Shown here piece by piece: positions 34,725-45,145 of a stretch of DNA of 64,000 nucleotides (positions are counted from its first letter, which is position 1; each line of letters begins with the position of its first letter). Source of the DNA: Pieris napi (taxonomy: Eukaryota; Arthropoda; Insecta; Lepidoptera; Pieridae); contig NC_062252.1 in the NCBI RefSeq assembly GCF_905475465.1, positions 10,602,001-10,666,000 of the forward strand, read 5' to 3'. The translations under genes and the position numbers were made by a program. The notes under the pieces are model-generated. The model was not told the DNA's origin. It did not search any database and saw only the letters and a list, made by a program, of their open reading frames with translations.

Positions 34725-35047
34725 ATGGGGGGGGGGTAATGGGGGAGAGGGGGGTAATGGGGGAGAGGGGGGTAATGGGGGAGAACGGATTTAACATCTT
34801 TCCGGCCCCAACTGTCAACCTCACCTGCACGCGCGGACAACACATCATCCGCGGCGGTATTCCTATACCGTGGTCCCCCTGCTAGATAACAGACGAGGCA
34901 ATGGCGACCGAGCAGTGGCGGTATAACCACATACCTGACCAGAGGTCAGAAGAGGCTACAGCGGCCTTGGGGTTCAAATAACCCCTAAAAGAACTGGTGC
35001 AGAAGGCAACGGGAAACCACTGCAGCTAATCTCCCGAGAAAATCGTT
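34725..35047 (+). mobile_element. 5' region of the RTE-type LINE
   Basis: Begins with a G-rich tandem repeat of an 18-bp unit (GGGGGAGAGGGGGGTAAT, about 2.5 copies, 34728-34785). A GC-rich leader follows, ending GGCAACGGGAAACCACTGCA and TCTCCCGAGAAAATCG directly before the ORF start. I recognise such a leader from RTE-type LINEs. The exact 5' end is not visible; it may be anywhere from 34540. Confidence 0.6.
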
Positions 35048-38000
35048 ATGGAAGTGGACACAAAAGAATCACGACTGCCATGCGAACCGCCTAGCCAGCG
35101 GCGCCGCGCCGCGTCCGGGGCGAGCGGTGGGAAATGGACTACCGGCCATGTTGGAGTAAGAGACCAGGCTCCACGTGGAAATAATGCTACTGGAAACCCC
35201 GTCAAGTTACGAAAAATCCAGAAGATAGGCACGTGGAATGTTCGCGGGTTGCTAAAGCCCGGTAAACTTAATATCGTGGAGAGGGAAGTCACCAGATGTG
35301 GTTTATCCATTTGCGGTCTAACAGAAACGCACTGGAGAAGCAACGGGCACTTCTTTACCGACGCCCATGCTGTTTACTTTTCCAGTAGCGATGACAGTAG
35401 CCAAAACGGAGTAGCGATTCTAATTCCTAAGCATCAGAATAACAGTGTGATAGGGTATGAGGCAGTTAGCGACCGCATTATGTCTATGAAGCTCAAAGCG
35501 TCACCTGTAAACTTGAACCTAATACAGGCATATGCCCCCACTAGTGAAGCTCTACCCCTCGTACTGGAGAGTTTTTACCAAGATTTACAAGCAACAATTG
35601 CCAAAATCCCTAATAGAGAGTTACTTATAATAATGGGTGATTTCAACGCAAAAATTGGCGCAAACTCTGCCCAGTACAGCAAATCAGTGGGAAACTTCGG
35701 ACTTGGGGTACGTAACGAAAGAGGTGAAAGACTAATGCAGTTTGCAGACGAGAACAACATGGTAGTGGTGAACAGTCTATTCCAACACCATCCCCGTAGA
35801 CTGTTCACCTGGACGTCACCTGGAGGTAGAACCAAAAATCAGATCGACTACATACTGATAAGATCACGTTGGCGCACCTCTATTCTTAATGCCCACACGC
35901 TTCCTGGGGCTGATTGTGGTTCCGATCACGAACTCGTTATCGCAAAGATGAGGTTGAAGCTCAAAGCCGCTCGATCCTCCAAGAAGACAAGACGGATTGA
36001 AGTAGCAGATAACGAGAAATTCACTACAGCCATTGAGCGGAGTTGGACAGATTGGACAGTTGTAAACCACACCGAAGCTACACCAGACACGCTATGGAAT
36101 AAGGCTAAAGAACTCATCCAAAATGCAGTCACGGAGTCTAGTCCGGGATCAGAAACGCGCAAACGTCAACACTGGATGACGGACAGTACCCTTGCCCTTA
36201 TAGAAGAGAGGCGCTTTAAGAAAGCCGCAGGAGCAGACATAAGAGAACTGAATCGGCTGTCTGCTAACATCCAAGCCTGCTGCAGGCGAGACCATAATTC
36301 CCACCTTCATAGCATTTGTGACGAACTTGAAAAACATGCTATGAAGCACGAGTCTAGAGATCTTTACCACAAAATTCGTCTAATTACTAAATCTCTACCT
36401 GCTAAAACCTGGGCTATCGAGAACGACAAAAATGAAGTGGTAACAGAACTCGAACAGATCTCTGAAACGTGGAGGAGCTATTGCCAGTCATTGTTCCTGG
36501 ATCCGCAGTCGCGACTGTCTATAAGCACAGAACCAGAACCAGAGAATTTGGAACCAGACATCCTTTTGTCCGAAGTAAGAACTGCCATAAAACTCCTGAA
36601 AAGCAAAAAAGCAACTGGCAGAGATGCAATTCCTATAGAGACAATTAAAGCCTTAGGAGAACGTGGCGACCAGATGTTTCATCTCATCTGCAATAAGGTG
36701 TGGCAGACAGGAGTTTGGCCTTCAGAATGGACACACACTATATTCACACCCCTGCATAAGAAGGGCTCAACGAAGAAATGTAACAATTACCGCCTCATTG
36801 CTCTGATACCACACGCTAGCAAAATATTGTTACATATTCTCAACGAGCGCCTGAAAGCCTACCTCTCTAAGGAGATCGCTCCGGAACAGGCCGGTTTTGT
36901 CAAGGGGAAAGGCACTCGGGAACAAATTCTTATTTTACGCCAGATCATAGAGAAGTCAAGAGAATTTAATAAGCCCGTGTTCATTTGCTTTGTTGATTTC
37001 TCAAAAGCATTCGACTCTGTGAGATGGCCGGTGCTGTGGAAGACTCTGCTAGACATGGGTACACCAAAACATCTTGTGCACCTTTTAAGACGGCTTTATG
37101 AAGAAGGCACAGCTTCAGTACGCACAGATGATGTCCTATCAGGTGATTTCCATCCTAGTGCTGGAGTACGCCAGGGTTGCATAATATCACCGCTCTTATT
37201 CAACGTGTACACGGAGCTTATAATGCGCATCACTTTGGAAGACTGGACAGACGGTGTAACAATTGGTGGATACAGAATTGCGAACCTGCGTTACGCGGAT
37301 GATACCACTTTGCTTGCATCCAGTTCGCAACACTTGGAAGAGCTTCTATCAAGGATGGAACGAGTGAGCCATGAGTTTGGACTAAAGATAAATCGCAGCA
37401 AAACCAAGGTGATGATTGTTGACCGTGCCAGAAATAATTCGCCTCAAGTTACTCAAATCGCGAAATGCAACGTGGTCCAATCTTATGTTTATCTTGGGGC
37501 TCAGATTTCAAGCCATGGCGGATGCATCGATGAGGTCAAACGACGTATGGGCATCACAAGAACGGCGATGGACAAGATGCAAAAAATATGGAGAAACAGG
37601 AATATAACAAAAGCCACGAAGACCAGGCTCCTGAAGACACTTATATTCCCCATATTTCTGTATGCAGCTGAAACATGGACCTTGCGAGATGTGGAAAAGC
37701 AGAAAATAGACGCTCTGGAAATGTGGTGCTGGAGGAGAATGCTTGGGGTTTCGTGGACCGAGTTTCGTACAAACGTCTCGATACTTCAAGAACTCGGTAT
37801 TAAGCAGCGTCTGTTTTCAACAGTACAATCTCGCATCCTTACATTCTTCGGTCACGTATCTCGGCGTGGTGATCAGTCCATCGAACGCCTTGTCGTCCAG
37901 GGGAAGGTGGAAGGCACTAGACCGCGCGGAAGGTCACCTACGCGTTGGACTGACCAAATTAAGTCGGCCGTAGGAGACTCTGTCAATCAATGCAGTAGGA

Positions 38001-38077
38001 TGACTAATAATAGGCGACGATGGCAAAATGTCGTGAAACGCATCACATCTGCCCCTACTACTACAACTACTTCCTAG
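35048..38077 (+). CDS. RTE-clade LINE polyprotein (AP endonuclease and reverse transcriptase), uninterrupted
   Basis: 1009 codons without a stop. Residues about 58-300 form an apurinic-type endonuclease: GTWNVRG (61-67), LTETHW (91-96), YAPTS (162-166), MGDFNAKIG (196-204), QIDYIL (265-270), GSDHELV (291-297). Residues about 500-780 form the reverse transcriptase: APEQAGFVKGKGTREQI (611-627), FVDFSKAFDSV (648-658), YADDTTL (749-755). The C-terminus (960-1009) has RGRSPTRWTDQIK and ends in a Thr run. Order and motifs match RTE/BovB elements, which nick DNA and copy their RNA at the nick. The start ATG lies just after the leader typical of the family. All key residues look intact, so it could be young and possibly active. 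The 3' end past the stop is short, as usual for RTE. Confidence 0.92.
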   Translation: MEVDTKESRLPCEPPSQRRRAASGASGGKWTTGHVGVRDQAPRGNNATGNPVKLRKIQKIGTWNVRGLLKPGKLNIVEREVTRCGLSICGLTETHWRSNGHFFTDAHAVYFSSSDDSSQNGVAILIPKHQNNSVIGYEAVSDRIMSMKLKASPVNLNLIQAYAPTSEALPLVLESFYQDLQATIAKIPNRELLIIMGDFNAKIGANSAQYSKSVGNFGLGVRNERGERLMQFADENNMVVVNSLFQHHPRRLFTWTSPGGRTKNQIDYILIRSRWRTSILNAHTLPGADCGSDHELVIAKMRLKLKAARSSKKTRRIEVADNEKFTTAIERSWTDWTVVNHTEATPDTLWNKAKELIQNAVTESSPGSETRKRQHWMTDSTLALIEERRFKKAAGADIRELNRLSANIQACCRRDHNSHLHSICDELEKHAMKHESRDLYHKIRLITKSLPAKTWAIENDKNEVVTELEQISETWRSYCQSLFLDPQSRLSISTEPEPENLEPDILLSEVRTAIKLLKSKKATGRDAIPIETIKALGERGDQMFHLICNKVWQTGVWPSEWTHTIFTPLHKKGSTKKCNNYRLIALIPHASKILLHILNERLKAYLSKEIAPEQAGFVKGKGTREQILILRQIIEKSREFNKPVFICFVDFSKAFDSVRWPVLWKTLLDMGTPKHLVHLLRRLYEEGTASVRTDDVLSGDFHPSAGVRQGCIISPLLFNVYTELIMRITLEDWTDGVTIGGYRIANLRYADDTTLLASSSQHLEELLSRMERVSHEFGLKINRSKTKVMIVDRARNNSPQVTQIAKCNVVQSYVYLGAQISSHGGCIDEVKRRMGITRTAMDKMQKIWRNRNITKATKTRLLKTLIFPIFLYAAETWTLRDVEKQKIDALEMWCWRRMLGVSWTEFRTNVSILQELGIKQRLFSTVQSRILTFFGHVSRRGDQSIERLVVQGKVEGTRPRGRSPTRWTDQIKSAVGDSVNQCSRMTNNRRRWQNVVKRITSAPTTTTTS

Positions 38078-38359
38078 CGATCACGACCGCTCTGTCAAGA
38101 GTGCACCGAATAGGAAGAATATTTCCATAAGTATCTGATTGTTCTACAACTAAATGTAAGGAGTGAAAATGTTAAGGCTGTAGATTTTTGATCATAAATA
38201 AATTCTCTCTTTTGTTTTGTTAGAAGTTGTACTAAAACTACAATTTATTCAAGCTGTCTCTTCGACTAAATTGAGTTAAAAAATTGCGACAATTTAGAAT
38301 TTCTGCCACCCTGTAATGGCAACATTTATGCATAATGTGAACATTATGAATGGTTTTTA
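38078..38359. other. RTE 3' end and unassigned sequence
   Basis: The element probably ends within CACGACCGCTCTGTCAAGAG or soon after. I could not find a target duplication because the 5' end is uncertain. Confidence 0.4.
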
Positions 38360-38720
38360 AACAAACAAATATATAATGTTTACAATATTCTTAACCTACA
38401 TAGTAATAATAATAATTATAAATTAATAAATAGAAAATTACAACAAACTTAAAAACTTTGGTCCCTGTGGCAGTGTACCTTTAACGCTGGCAGCATTTCC
38501 TCGCTGTATTGCGATACTTGTTGAGCCGGTACTATCTACCAGGCGCCAAAAAATAAATAAATTAGCGCCTGTGCCCATGAGTCTCTACTACAAAGGGAAC
38601 AAAATCAAAGTTGGAGAGACGTTGATTATTTTCCGCCTGCCCTGCAGCCGCGCCAGCTTGTCCGAGGGCGATGAGACGGCATCCCATACCAAAGCCAGTC
38701 CATCCTCATCCAAACATAGA
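38360..38720 (-). mobile_element. LINE-C 3' end
   Basis: Reverse of the family: TTTGGTCCCTGTGGCAGTG, TTTAACGCTGGCAGCATTTC, TCGCTGTATTGCGATACTTG, CCAGGCGCC, then GATTATTTTCCGCCTGCCC. Internally deleted near 38540-38590. Confidence 0.7.
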
Positions 38721-39176
38721 TGGATAAACTTCGTCTATTTTTAATATGTGCAAACGCATAAATACGCTTTAATTTAAAAAGTAACTTACGTATTATAGGA
38801 ATTCATTTTGTAACCAAGAAAGTCGGAAATGGGATTACGGTGGATAATTGTGGGTAATACGGTTTTGCACGCGACTGTACTATGACGTAATGTACAACTC
38901 AAATGGCATCAATTTATGACGTCAGATACAGGAGCCGTATATCACTGATTTGTGTGGTTTGAATTTGCAGAAGTATGAGTACAGAGGTGATAAAAAGTGC
39001 GTCGTAAACTATCAACTAACAGTATTAACGCCAAAAAGGTTGCGTTGGACTTTAATATATTTGTTTGTAAATTTATTTATTACAGAAATACATACATTTT
39101 CCTTAAAGACTATGCCAATACGATAATGTCGCGAAAAATAAAATAAAATATAATCAAGTATATAATATGCGAACAT
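38721..39176. other. No gene seen
   Basis: Contains two TGACGT-type motifs (38885, 38920). No ORF. Confidence 0.35.
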
Positions 39177-39517
39177 CTAATATATAATATTCTCGTGTCA
39201 CAATGTTCGTTCCCATACTCCTCCGAAACGGCTGGACCGATTCTTATGAAATTTTTTATGCATATTCAGTAAGTCTAAGAATCGTCTAATATCTATCTTC
39301 ATCAAAACCCTAAGTGATAAGGAGCGTCCACCCCAAAATTTTATTTTCTAGACAAATTATTTTGTTTTTATTTTTTTATGATACAGCGTACAAAAATACA
39401 TACAACCCCTAATTTTCACGCCTCTACAATCAACCACTATTTTTTATTATAGTAATTTTTATTTATAAAAATTTCCTAGAAATAATATACATATCAAAAC
39501 AACGTTTGCCGCTAGTT
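39177..39517 (-). repeat. Repeat E copy, antisense
   Basis: CTCGTGTCACAATGTTCGTT, CCTCCGAAACGGCTGGACCG, GGAGCGTCCACCCC, CAACCCCTAATTTTCACGCC, ending ACAACGTTTGCCGCTAG. Confidence 0.8.
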
Positions 39518-39804
39518 TTAATATATTATTTAATATTACAAATATTTTGTTCGTGTGGTTCAAACTCCATTGGTTGAACTTAAACAATTGAATGTTATCA
39601 AATAAATCATTTCCATATTTGTCGCGATCATCCGGGAATCGAAGCAGTTATCGTATAACAGTTCTGTCGTCGTAATTATGCATTTATCTCTTAAGATATG
39701 GGTAATATTTCATTGGTATATGTTTGACTGCGTTTAGTATATATATGGCCATAAATACGAACTAATAAAGCTTATGATGGTTACATGTATGTAAGTTACG
39801 TTTT

Positions 39805-39890
39805 TTCTTATAGAACGAGCGAACGGTAAACGAGCCTAGGATTCGCCCAAAAAGGGCAGTTATCGAAGCCCAAGGACACTTAATATTTTG
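39805..39890 (-). mobile_element. LINE-D 3' fragment
   Basis: TATAGAACGAGCGAACGGTA, AACGAGCCTAGGATTCGCCC, AAAAAGGGCAGTTATCGAAG, CCCAAGGACAC. Confidence 0.5.
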
Positions 39891-40011
39891 ATTATATGTA
39901 AGTGTTTTCTTTTATAATATGGAGCTGTTTCTTACTTATAAATAAATAATTTACAGAGTGTAATTGGTTTGATATTTAGTGAGCCTCTTACAGTCCTAAC
40001 AAAAGAAAATG

Positions 40012-40175
40012 TTTTTTTTTTAAATAACAGGAGGCAAACGTGCAGAACGCTCACCTGATGTTAAGTGATACCGCCGTCCACTCACATTGCCAAAGGGTTC
40101 GTTGCCGGCCTTTTAAGAATTGGTACGCTCTTCTTTTCATGGGGCCTAAGTCGAATTGGTCCGGAAATACACGGA
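40012..40175 (-). mobile_element. LINE-A 3' end with readable coding remnant
   Basis: On the minus strand the frame reads VFPDQFDLG, then KRRAYQFLKGRQRT and AVSLNIR followed by a stop. This shows that the widespread CGTACCAATTCTTAAAAGGC repeat is the C-terminus of a LINE reverse transcriptase plus a short 3' end. 5'-truncated; not functional. Confidence 0.75.
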
Positions 40176-40525
40176 ATAGTAATATAAAAGAATTATGAAG
40201 AAGGCTAAAATTACTTAGGCTATTATAGGATTTTGCATTTATAAACAATTGTAGTCAGTAGTAACAGGTTTACCTCCGGGCTGTCTCACAGAAAAACATA
40301 ATATTAGCCATAATTATGTAAATGCGCGAATTATAAGATGGATTTTTTTAATTGGAAGATTATAGTTTGAAACGGGTCTATTTTTATATAAATACAAGTT
40401 TATTCGTCCTTTGCTATTAATCTACGTACTTAAAACAAGCTGCTGCTATAAGGGCAGACCAATAGAGCGATGGGCCGACGTGATCGAATGGACATTTTAT
40501 AAAAAAACTTTATAATTTTGTATAA
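40176..40525. other. No gene seen
   Basis: AT-rich. Nothing recognised. Confidence 0.3.
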
Positions 40526-40942
40526 TGTACTAGCTGGCCTGGCGAACATCGTACCTACCGCCTAACAGTCGATTCTTAATTTTTTTTTAATACTTATTCT
40601 GCTATTTGGGACATCGGTCTAGCTAAGATAAAAAAAAGAAAGTTGATAAGACAGCAAATACATTATGTCAAAAAATAAAAATTTACCTTCCCGGAACCCC
40701 TCCACTAACACTTGAACTTTATGATATGGTATTAAAGTTCAAATGGACTTTTAAGTATTATTCCGAATATATAAAAGTGTTGTTTTTAGTCTTTTTCACT
40801 CAATTTTTTTAATTTTTCTCTCCGTAAGAATCATCCTCGTACTTCAAAGAATATTATAAAAAAAGAATTGGCCAAATCGGTCAAGCCGTTTTCATGTTAT
40901 GTCATGACAACGGAAAACGGGTTTCATTTTTATATATATAGA
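40526..40942 (+). repeat. Repeat E-type element, diverged
   Basis: TACTAGCTGGCCTGGCGAAC head, CTTCCCGGAACCCCTCCACT in the middle, CCAAATCGGTCAAGCCGTTT and TATATATATAGATTA at the end, where the mariner fragment begins. Confidence 0.5.
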
Positions 40943-41300
40943 TTAGGTTGGGGAAAAAGTCTTTTCGCATTATACTATGTATGAACTTGTAATAAAATCT
41001 CTTTGGCTATACTATATGTATTTGCCTGTTTTTGTTATCATTGAAAGTTGAGATTTTAAAGAAGATAATTCCAAATTCATATTAGGATAATGTGTGATTT
41101 TTATTTATTTTTCGTACCGTCAAGATAAGTGAATCTAATGAAGAAATTCGATACATTTTAAAATTTTACTACAAAAAAGGTAAAAATTCAACGCAAGCCG
41201 CGAAAAAAATTTGCGATGTTTATGGACCTAGTGCAGTGTCTGTGAGAGTAGTACAAATTTGGTTTAAGCTTTTTCAATTTTTTTATGTCAATCAGATGTG
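40943..41300 (+). pseudogene. Mariner transposon, 5' end only
   Basis: TTAGGTTGGGGAAAAAGTCT is a typical mariner terminal repeat. After about 175 bp a degenerate frame reads NEEIRYILKFYYKKGK, then STQAAKKICDVYG and VSVRVVQIWFKLFQ, the N-terminal DNA-binding HTH region of a mariner transposase (41120-41280). No catalytic DDD part and no second terminal repeat follow. The copy is truncated. Confidence 0.75.
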
Positions 41301-41631
41301 GATGAAGGTTTATTATTATTGTTCTTAAACTACGTGGTAGTGTTTCGATACATTTATTTAAAAAATCCACTAATTAATCCACCTAATTACATTAATTATA
41401 CCATAATTAACAATTATGTATTAAGTGTTACAATTAATTCATTTTAAAATCGATTAAATAGTATTGAATAATAATCTTACGATGATTACTTTATGCATGG
41501 AGAGCCTATTATGGGATTTTTAGAGGCTTTTAAAGACTCTTCTATGGGGTTTATTGTCAGCAAATCTTAACCATTTGATACCTTTATCAGTCCAGGGAAG
41601 TCTAAAAGAGCTACTTAATGCACGTGTGCTT

Positions 41632-42132
41632 TGTTGCTTCAGCGTGCGACTCTCATCTTTAAGGTCGTAGGTTCAATCCCCGGCTGTGCACCAATGCACT
41701 TTTTTTTTATGTGCGCATTTGGGAGCGTTCAAGCTTTACGTAACGAATTTTGGGGGGGAGGGGGTCCTTTTGTAAAACGTTACGATGCGTTGAATTACGC
41801 GTTATCTTTAATATTATTTTCGACTTTCCAGTACTTTACACCATATAATGGTAACTTTTAGGTATAACGAGTCACTAGGTGGTCACGAAACATTTTACTA
41901 TAGTTGGGTACAGAAACACGTTACGGCGCGTTACATTGTGTGTGTGTGTGTATATCAATAATCTCCAGAACTTGCGTGACGTAATACTTGAACGCTCCCT
42001 TTAACATTAGCAAAAAGTCAACGGCGTGTGTCAGGCACAGGAGGCTGATAACCTTTAACATTGACAAAAGATGATGAAACAGATACAGAAATCTGATGCC
42101 CAGACCTAATAAGGTTGTAACGCCACTGATTT
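41632..42132 (+). mobile_element. SINE interrupted by a MITE
   Basis: The head and B box (TTCAGCGTGCGACTCTCATC, GGTTCAATCCCCGGCTGTGC) run to GTGCGCATTT at 41720. They resume at 42000 as TTTAACATT, then AGTCAACGGCGTGTGTCAGG and GCCCAGACCTAATAAGGTTG to the 3' end at about 42132. Confidence 0.8.
41721..41999. mobile_element. MITE inserted in the SINE
   Basis: 279 bp. GGGAGCGTTCAAG at the left equals the inverse of the right end, with TTACGT shared two bases further in. The flanking TTT on both sides (41718-41720, 42000-42002) is the 3-bp target duplication; the SINE consensus has one TTT there. Contains GGGGGGGAGGGGGTCC and a (TG)n tract. Family class unknown. Confidence 0.8.
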
Positions 42133-42183
42133 TTTTTATAATTGATTGCAAAGCCTATTTCTAAACTACCATTTTTAAACACT

Positions 42184-42330
42184 TCCAGCCAATTCGTCTT
42201 AGGGTCGGTCCAGAAAACAGTGTACCAATTACAGGCAACGCACTTGCGACCCTTCTGGCAATGTGTCCATGGGCGGCGGTATCACTTAACATCAGGTGAG
42301 CCTTTTTCCTGTTTGCCTCCTGTTACAAAC
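42184..42330 (+). mobile_element. LINE-A 3' end
   Basis: CCAATTCGTCTTAGGGTCGG, GCAACGCACTTGCGACCCTT, CCATGGGCGGCGGTATCACT and TAACATCAGGTGAGCC. Confidence 0.75.
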
Positions 42331-42715
42331 AAAAAAAGCACTACCAGTATTTCAATAATAATTAAGTATTACTTAGAGATGTATAGTAAGTATGGTTTGA
42401 TATTCGTTCGTTCAATTGTTTAATGTATAAATATTCATTCGCATTAGCTCATGGTTTTATTACACTCTAGTGATGTGCACATAAAGTATCGACATTTTAC
42501 AGCATCTTTTATCGACATTGTGATTTATACAATGGCTCGGTTTAGGAAAGCTTTCTATTGTATCATTAAATAATGTTTATTACAATCGTTTTACTTGCTT
42601 ATATTCCTGAGTTTCTCGGAACGTTAAACTCGTAAAATATCAATTTAATAAAATAAGAATAATTTGTTTAGTTACGTCCAGGAACAAGCTCTGCTTTGCG
42701 GGTGAACTAAAAGAT
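42331..42715. other. No gene seen
   Basis: AT-rich, with TATCGACATTTT-type words near 42485. Confidence 0.3.
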
Positions 42716-42776
42716 TGTACCAATTCTTAAAAGGCCGGCAACGCACTTGCGAGCCCTCTGGCATCGAGTGTGTCCT
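42716..42776 (+). mobile_element. LINE-A fragment abutting a SINE
   Basis: TACCAATTCTTAAAAGGCCG, GCAACGCACTTGCGAGCCCT, then broken where the SINE starts. Confidence 0.7.
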
Positions 42777-42777
42777 A

Positions 42778-43049
42778 CCGCTACAACCTTTTTAGGTCTG
42801 GGCCTCAGATTTCTCTATCTGTTTCATGATCATTTGTCATTCGAGTAAACAAGTGATCAGCCTCCTGTGCCCGACACACGCCTTTTTGGATCTAAGGCAA
42901 GGCGGATTCCTCACGATGTTTTCCTTCACCGTTCGAGCAAATGTTAAATGCGCACATAGAAAGAAAGTCCATTGGTGCACAGCCGGGGGTCGAACCTACT
43001 ACTTCAGGGATGAGAATCGCAAGCTGAAGCCACTAGGCCAACACTGCTC
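42778..43049 (-). mobile_element. tRNA-derived SINE, near full length
   Basis: GCTACAACCTTTTTAGGTCT, GTTTCATGATCATTTGTCAT, CACGATGTTTTCCTTCACCG, reverse B box GGGGGTCGAACCTACTAC and head GAAGCCACTAGGCCAACACT. Confidence 0.85.
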
Positions 43050-43095
43050 ATAGTAATTATTCTACATTATAAAATATCAATACCAATAAGTAAGA

Positions 43096-43155
43096 TACGC
43101 AAATGAGCCTACGACGCCCATAAAGGACAGTTATCGCTGCCCATGGACACATAGT
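43096..43155 (-). mobile_element. LINE-D 3' fragment
   Basis: ATGAGCCTACGACGCCCATA, AAGGACAGTTATCGCTGCCC, ATGGACAC. Confidence 0.55.
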
Positions 43156-43984
43156 GGGACTGAATAAAACAACACAAAATTAAAGGAGCCTTGCCTTCTT
43201 GGCTTTGGTTTTTTTCAAAAGTTCACGCCCACCGCACATTATAACAAGTATTTGATCAACAATCGCTGACACCTAACTCACATATCCCAATGGACGCTAC
43301 GCGACTACGCTATCCCTAAACCGGGATTCAAATTTAATTAATAATGATTCATTAGGCTGTGAATGCCGGAAATATAAATAAAACGATAATTCATGATTCA
43401 CACTGTTCTATGTTGTGCATAATGTAACATCACCTTAATAGGTTTTGAAAAGTCGTTAAAACTGATCCACAATAAAACATTGGAATTGTAGATTAAGAGC
43501 AAATACGTGTTACAGATTAAACTAACGACGACTTTAGATAACAATTTTAACTTAATGAAATCTAAAACCTGACTTTTAATAGTGGTACTAACGCGAGACA
43601 TCTTTTGTTTTACCTGAATAGATACTTAGAAATGGATGTCGTAAACTCAATATTATTTCTTCAAACAAATAGTTAGATATATTTAAGAGGAGCGTATTAA
43701 CTTTATATTGACCAATATTGGTCAACTTGATGTGACAGATCCTCGCTGAAGTTGATTGTTAAAAAAGCACAAGCCAAAATTTGCGTTTATTGTCGTTAAA
43801 GAATAAAGAAGTTTTATAAAATAGTTTTCAATCATTGACATGTTTTTAAAATGTGGTTTAAATATACCTACATATAATTTGATACATATTTTTCTCAACA
43901 TATTGAATTTGAGAATTACATATATATAACAATATACCACGGCAATATAGACTTGAATAACTTTGATTTACTTAGGCTTGGTTT
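43156..43984. other. No gene seen
   Basis: AT-rich. Minus-strand frames here are composition artefacts. Confidence 0.35.
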
Positions 43985-44112
43985 TTTTTATAGAACATGG
44001 GGCAAACGGGCAGAATGCTCACTTTATGTTAAGTGATACCGCCGCCTGTGGTCTCTCAATGCCATAGGGCCTGCGAGTGCGTTGCCGGCATTTTAAGAAT
44101 TGGTAGTAGCAG
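43985..44112 (-). mobile_element. LINE-A 3' end
   Basis: TATAGAACATGGGGCAAACG, GTTAAGTGATACCGCCGCCT, GCGAGTGCGTTGCCGGCATT. Confidence 0.75.
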
Positions 44113-44137
44113 TCTTTTTTTTTTGACGGATTTTCAC

Positions 44138-44222
44138 GGGGCTTAATGCAATAGAATTCATTTAATATCTATTCCATTGACGTTCACGTACTTGGTTACC
44201 TATATGAATACAGTTTGAGTTT
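44138..44222 (+). mobile_element. LINE-B 3' fragment
   Basis: TATTCCATTGACGTTCACGT, ACTTGGTTACCTATATGAAT and CAGTTTGAGTTT. Confidence 0.6.
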
Positions 44223-45009
44223 ATCGATATAGATCCACACATCACTAGCTATTAGGCGACATGTCTCAAACATAGCACCTACGCGGAATCCTGTCGTCAC
44301 AGCCTAGATAACCTTGGTGTCGTGACCTGAATATGCTAGACATTAGCGTGCTTCAAGACAACGTGTTTAATTTTATCTCTGACATAGAAAGTGTACTTAC
44401 TGAGAAGCCATTGAGATTGTGTTTGCTAAGTTGAGAGGTTATTTTTTGAATATAGTTACAGATCAGACCATTCAGATCCAATCACCCAGGGATAAACTGC
44501 GTGGTTTTACATATAATTTATTTCTTTTGTCGAACATTATGTTAATGTATCGCAAAATTAGTTTTTAGTGAGTCCGAATTAGTACAGTACAACCGGAAAA
44601 GCTACTACATTTATAGCTTATTTTTTATATTCATCTATTTTTATTATCAGACACTCGTTTATATTATAAATACATTAAGTGCTCAGAAATTCAAAATTAT
44701 TTTTTAACTATACTCAATATATATAATTCCTATATTATCACATAATAGTAATAAAACTCTTCTACATAAACATTTCTTTACTATATCCTATCCTACTCAA
44801 TCTTGACTTTTGTAATTCTTGTATTTCTTATTCTTTTGTATTGCATCGCATGAACCCGTGAGATTACCTTTTAAGTTTGTAGGTTGTTTTATTAATATTT
44901 TTTGTATTACTTTAGATATAGGTTCTATAATATTTTTTGTAAGATTTGGTTATGAACTTCTTGCACTTTACTTTACCCATCATATTTCTTTTTTTCGTTT
45001 TTTCCCTTA
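44223..45009. other. No gene seen
   Basis: AT-rich. Open frame 44819-45010 is Phe/Ile-rich by composition. Confidence 0.35.
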
Positions 45010-45145
45010 ATATATTTGCTTGGAAGAGATCGCTTGTTAGCAAGAAGGCCGCCCGTTGCATCTTTTATAGTTTTTATGTATCATGTTATTTGTTTTTGTA
45101 TACCTAAATGTAACGAAGTGTGAATAAATTAAAATAATTAAATAA
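45010..45145 (+). repeat. 3' end of an unidentified retroelement (GGAAGAGATCGCT type)
   Basis: TGCTTGGAAGAGATCGCTTG, AAGGCCGCCCGTTGCATCTT, AACGAAGTGTGAATAAATTA. Related sequence at 62800-62985. Confidence 0.55.

Noticed and set aside
34694..34930. Minus-strand ORF with HYPPLP repeats
   Set aside because: Antisense of the G-rich tandem repeat in the RTE leader.
44819..45010. 63-codon hydrophobic ORF as small membrane protein
   Set aside because: Composition of an AT-rich region; no Kozak support, no splice sites, no conservation to be seen.
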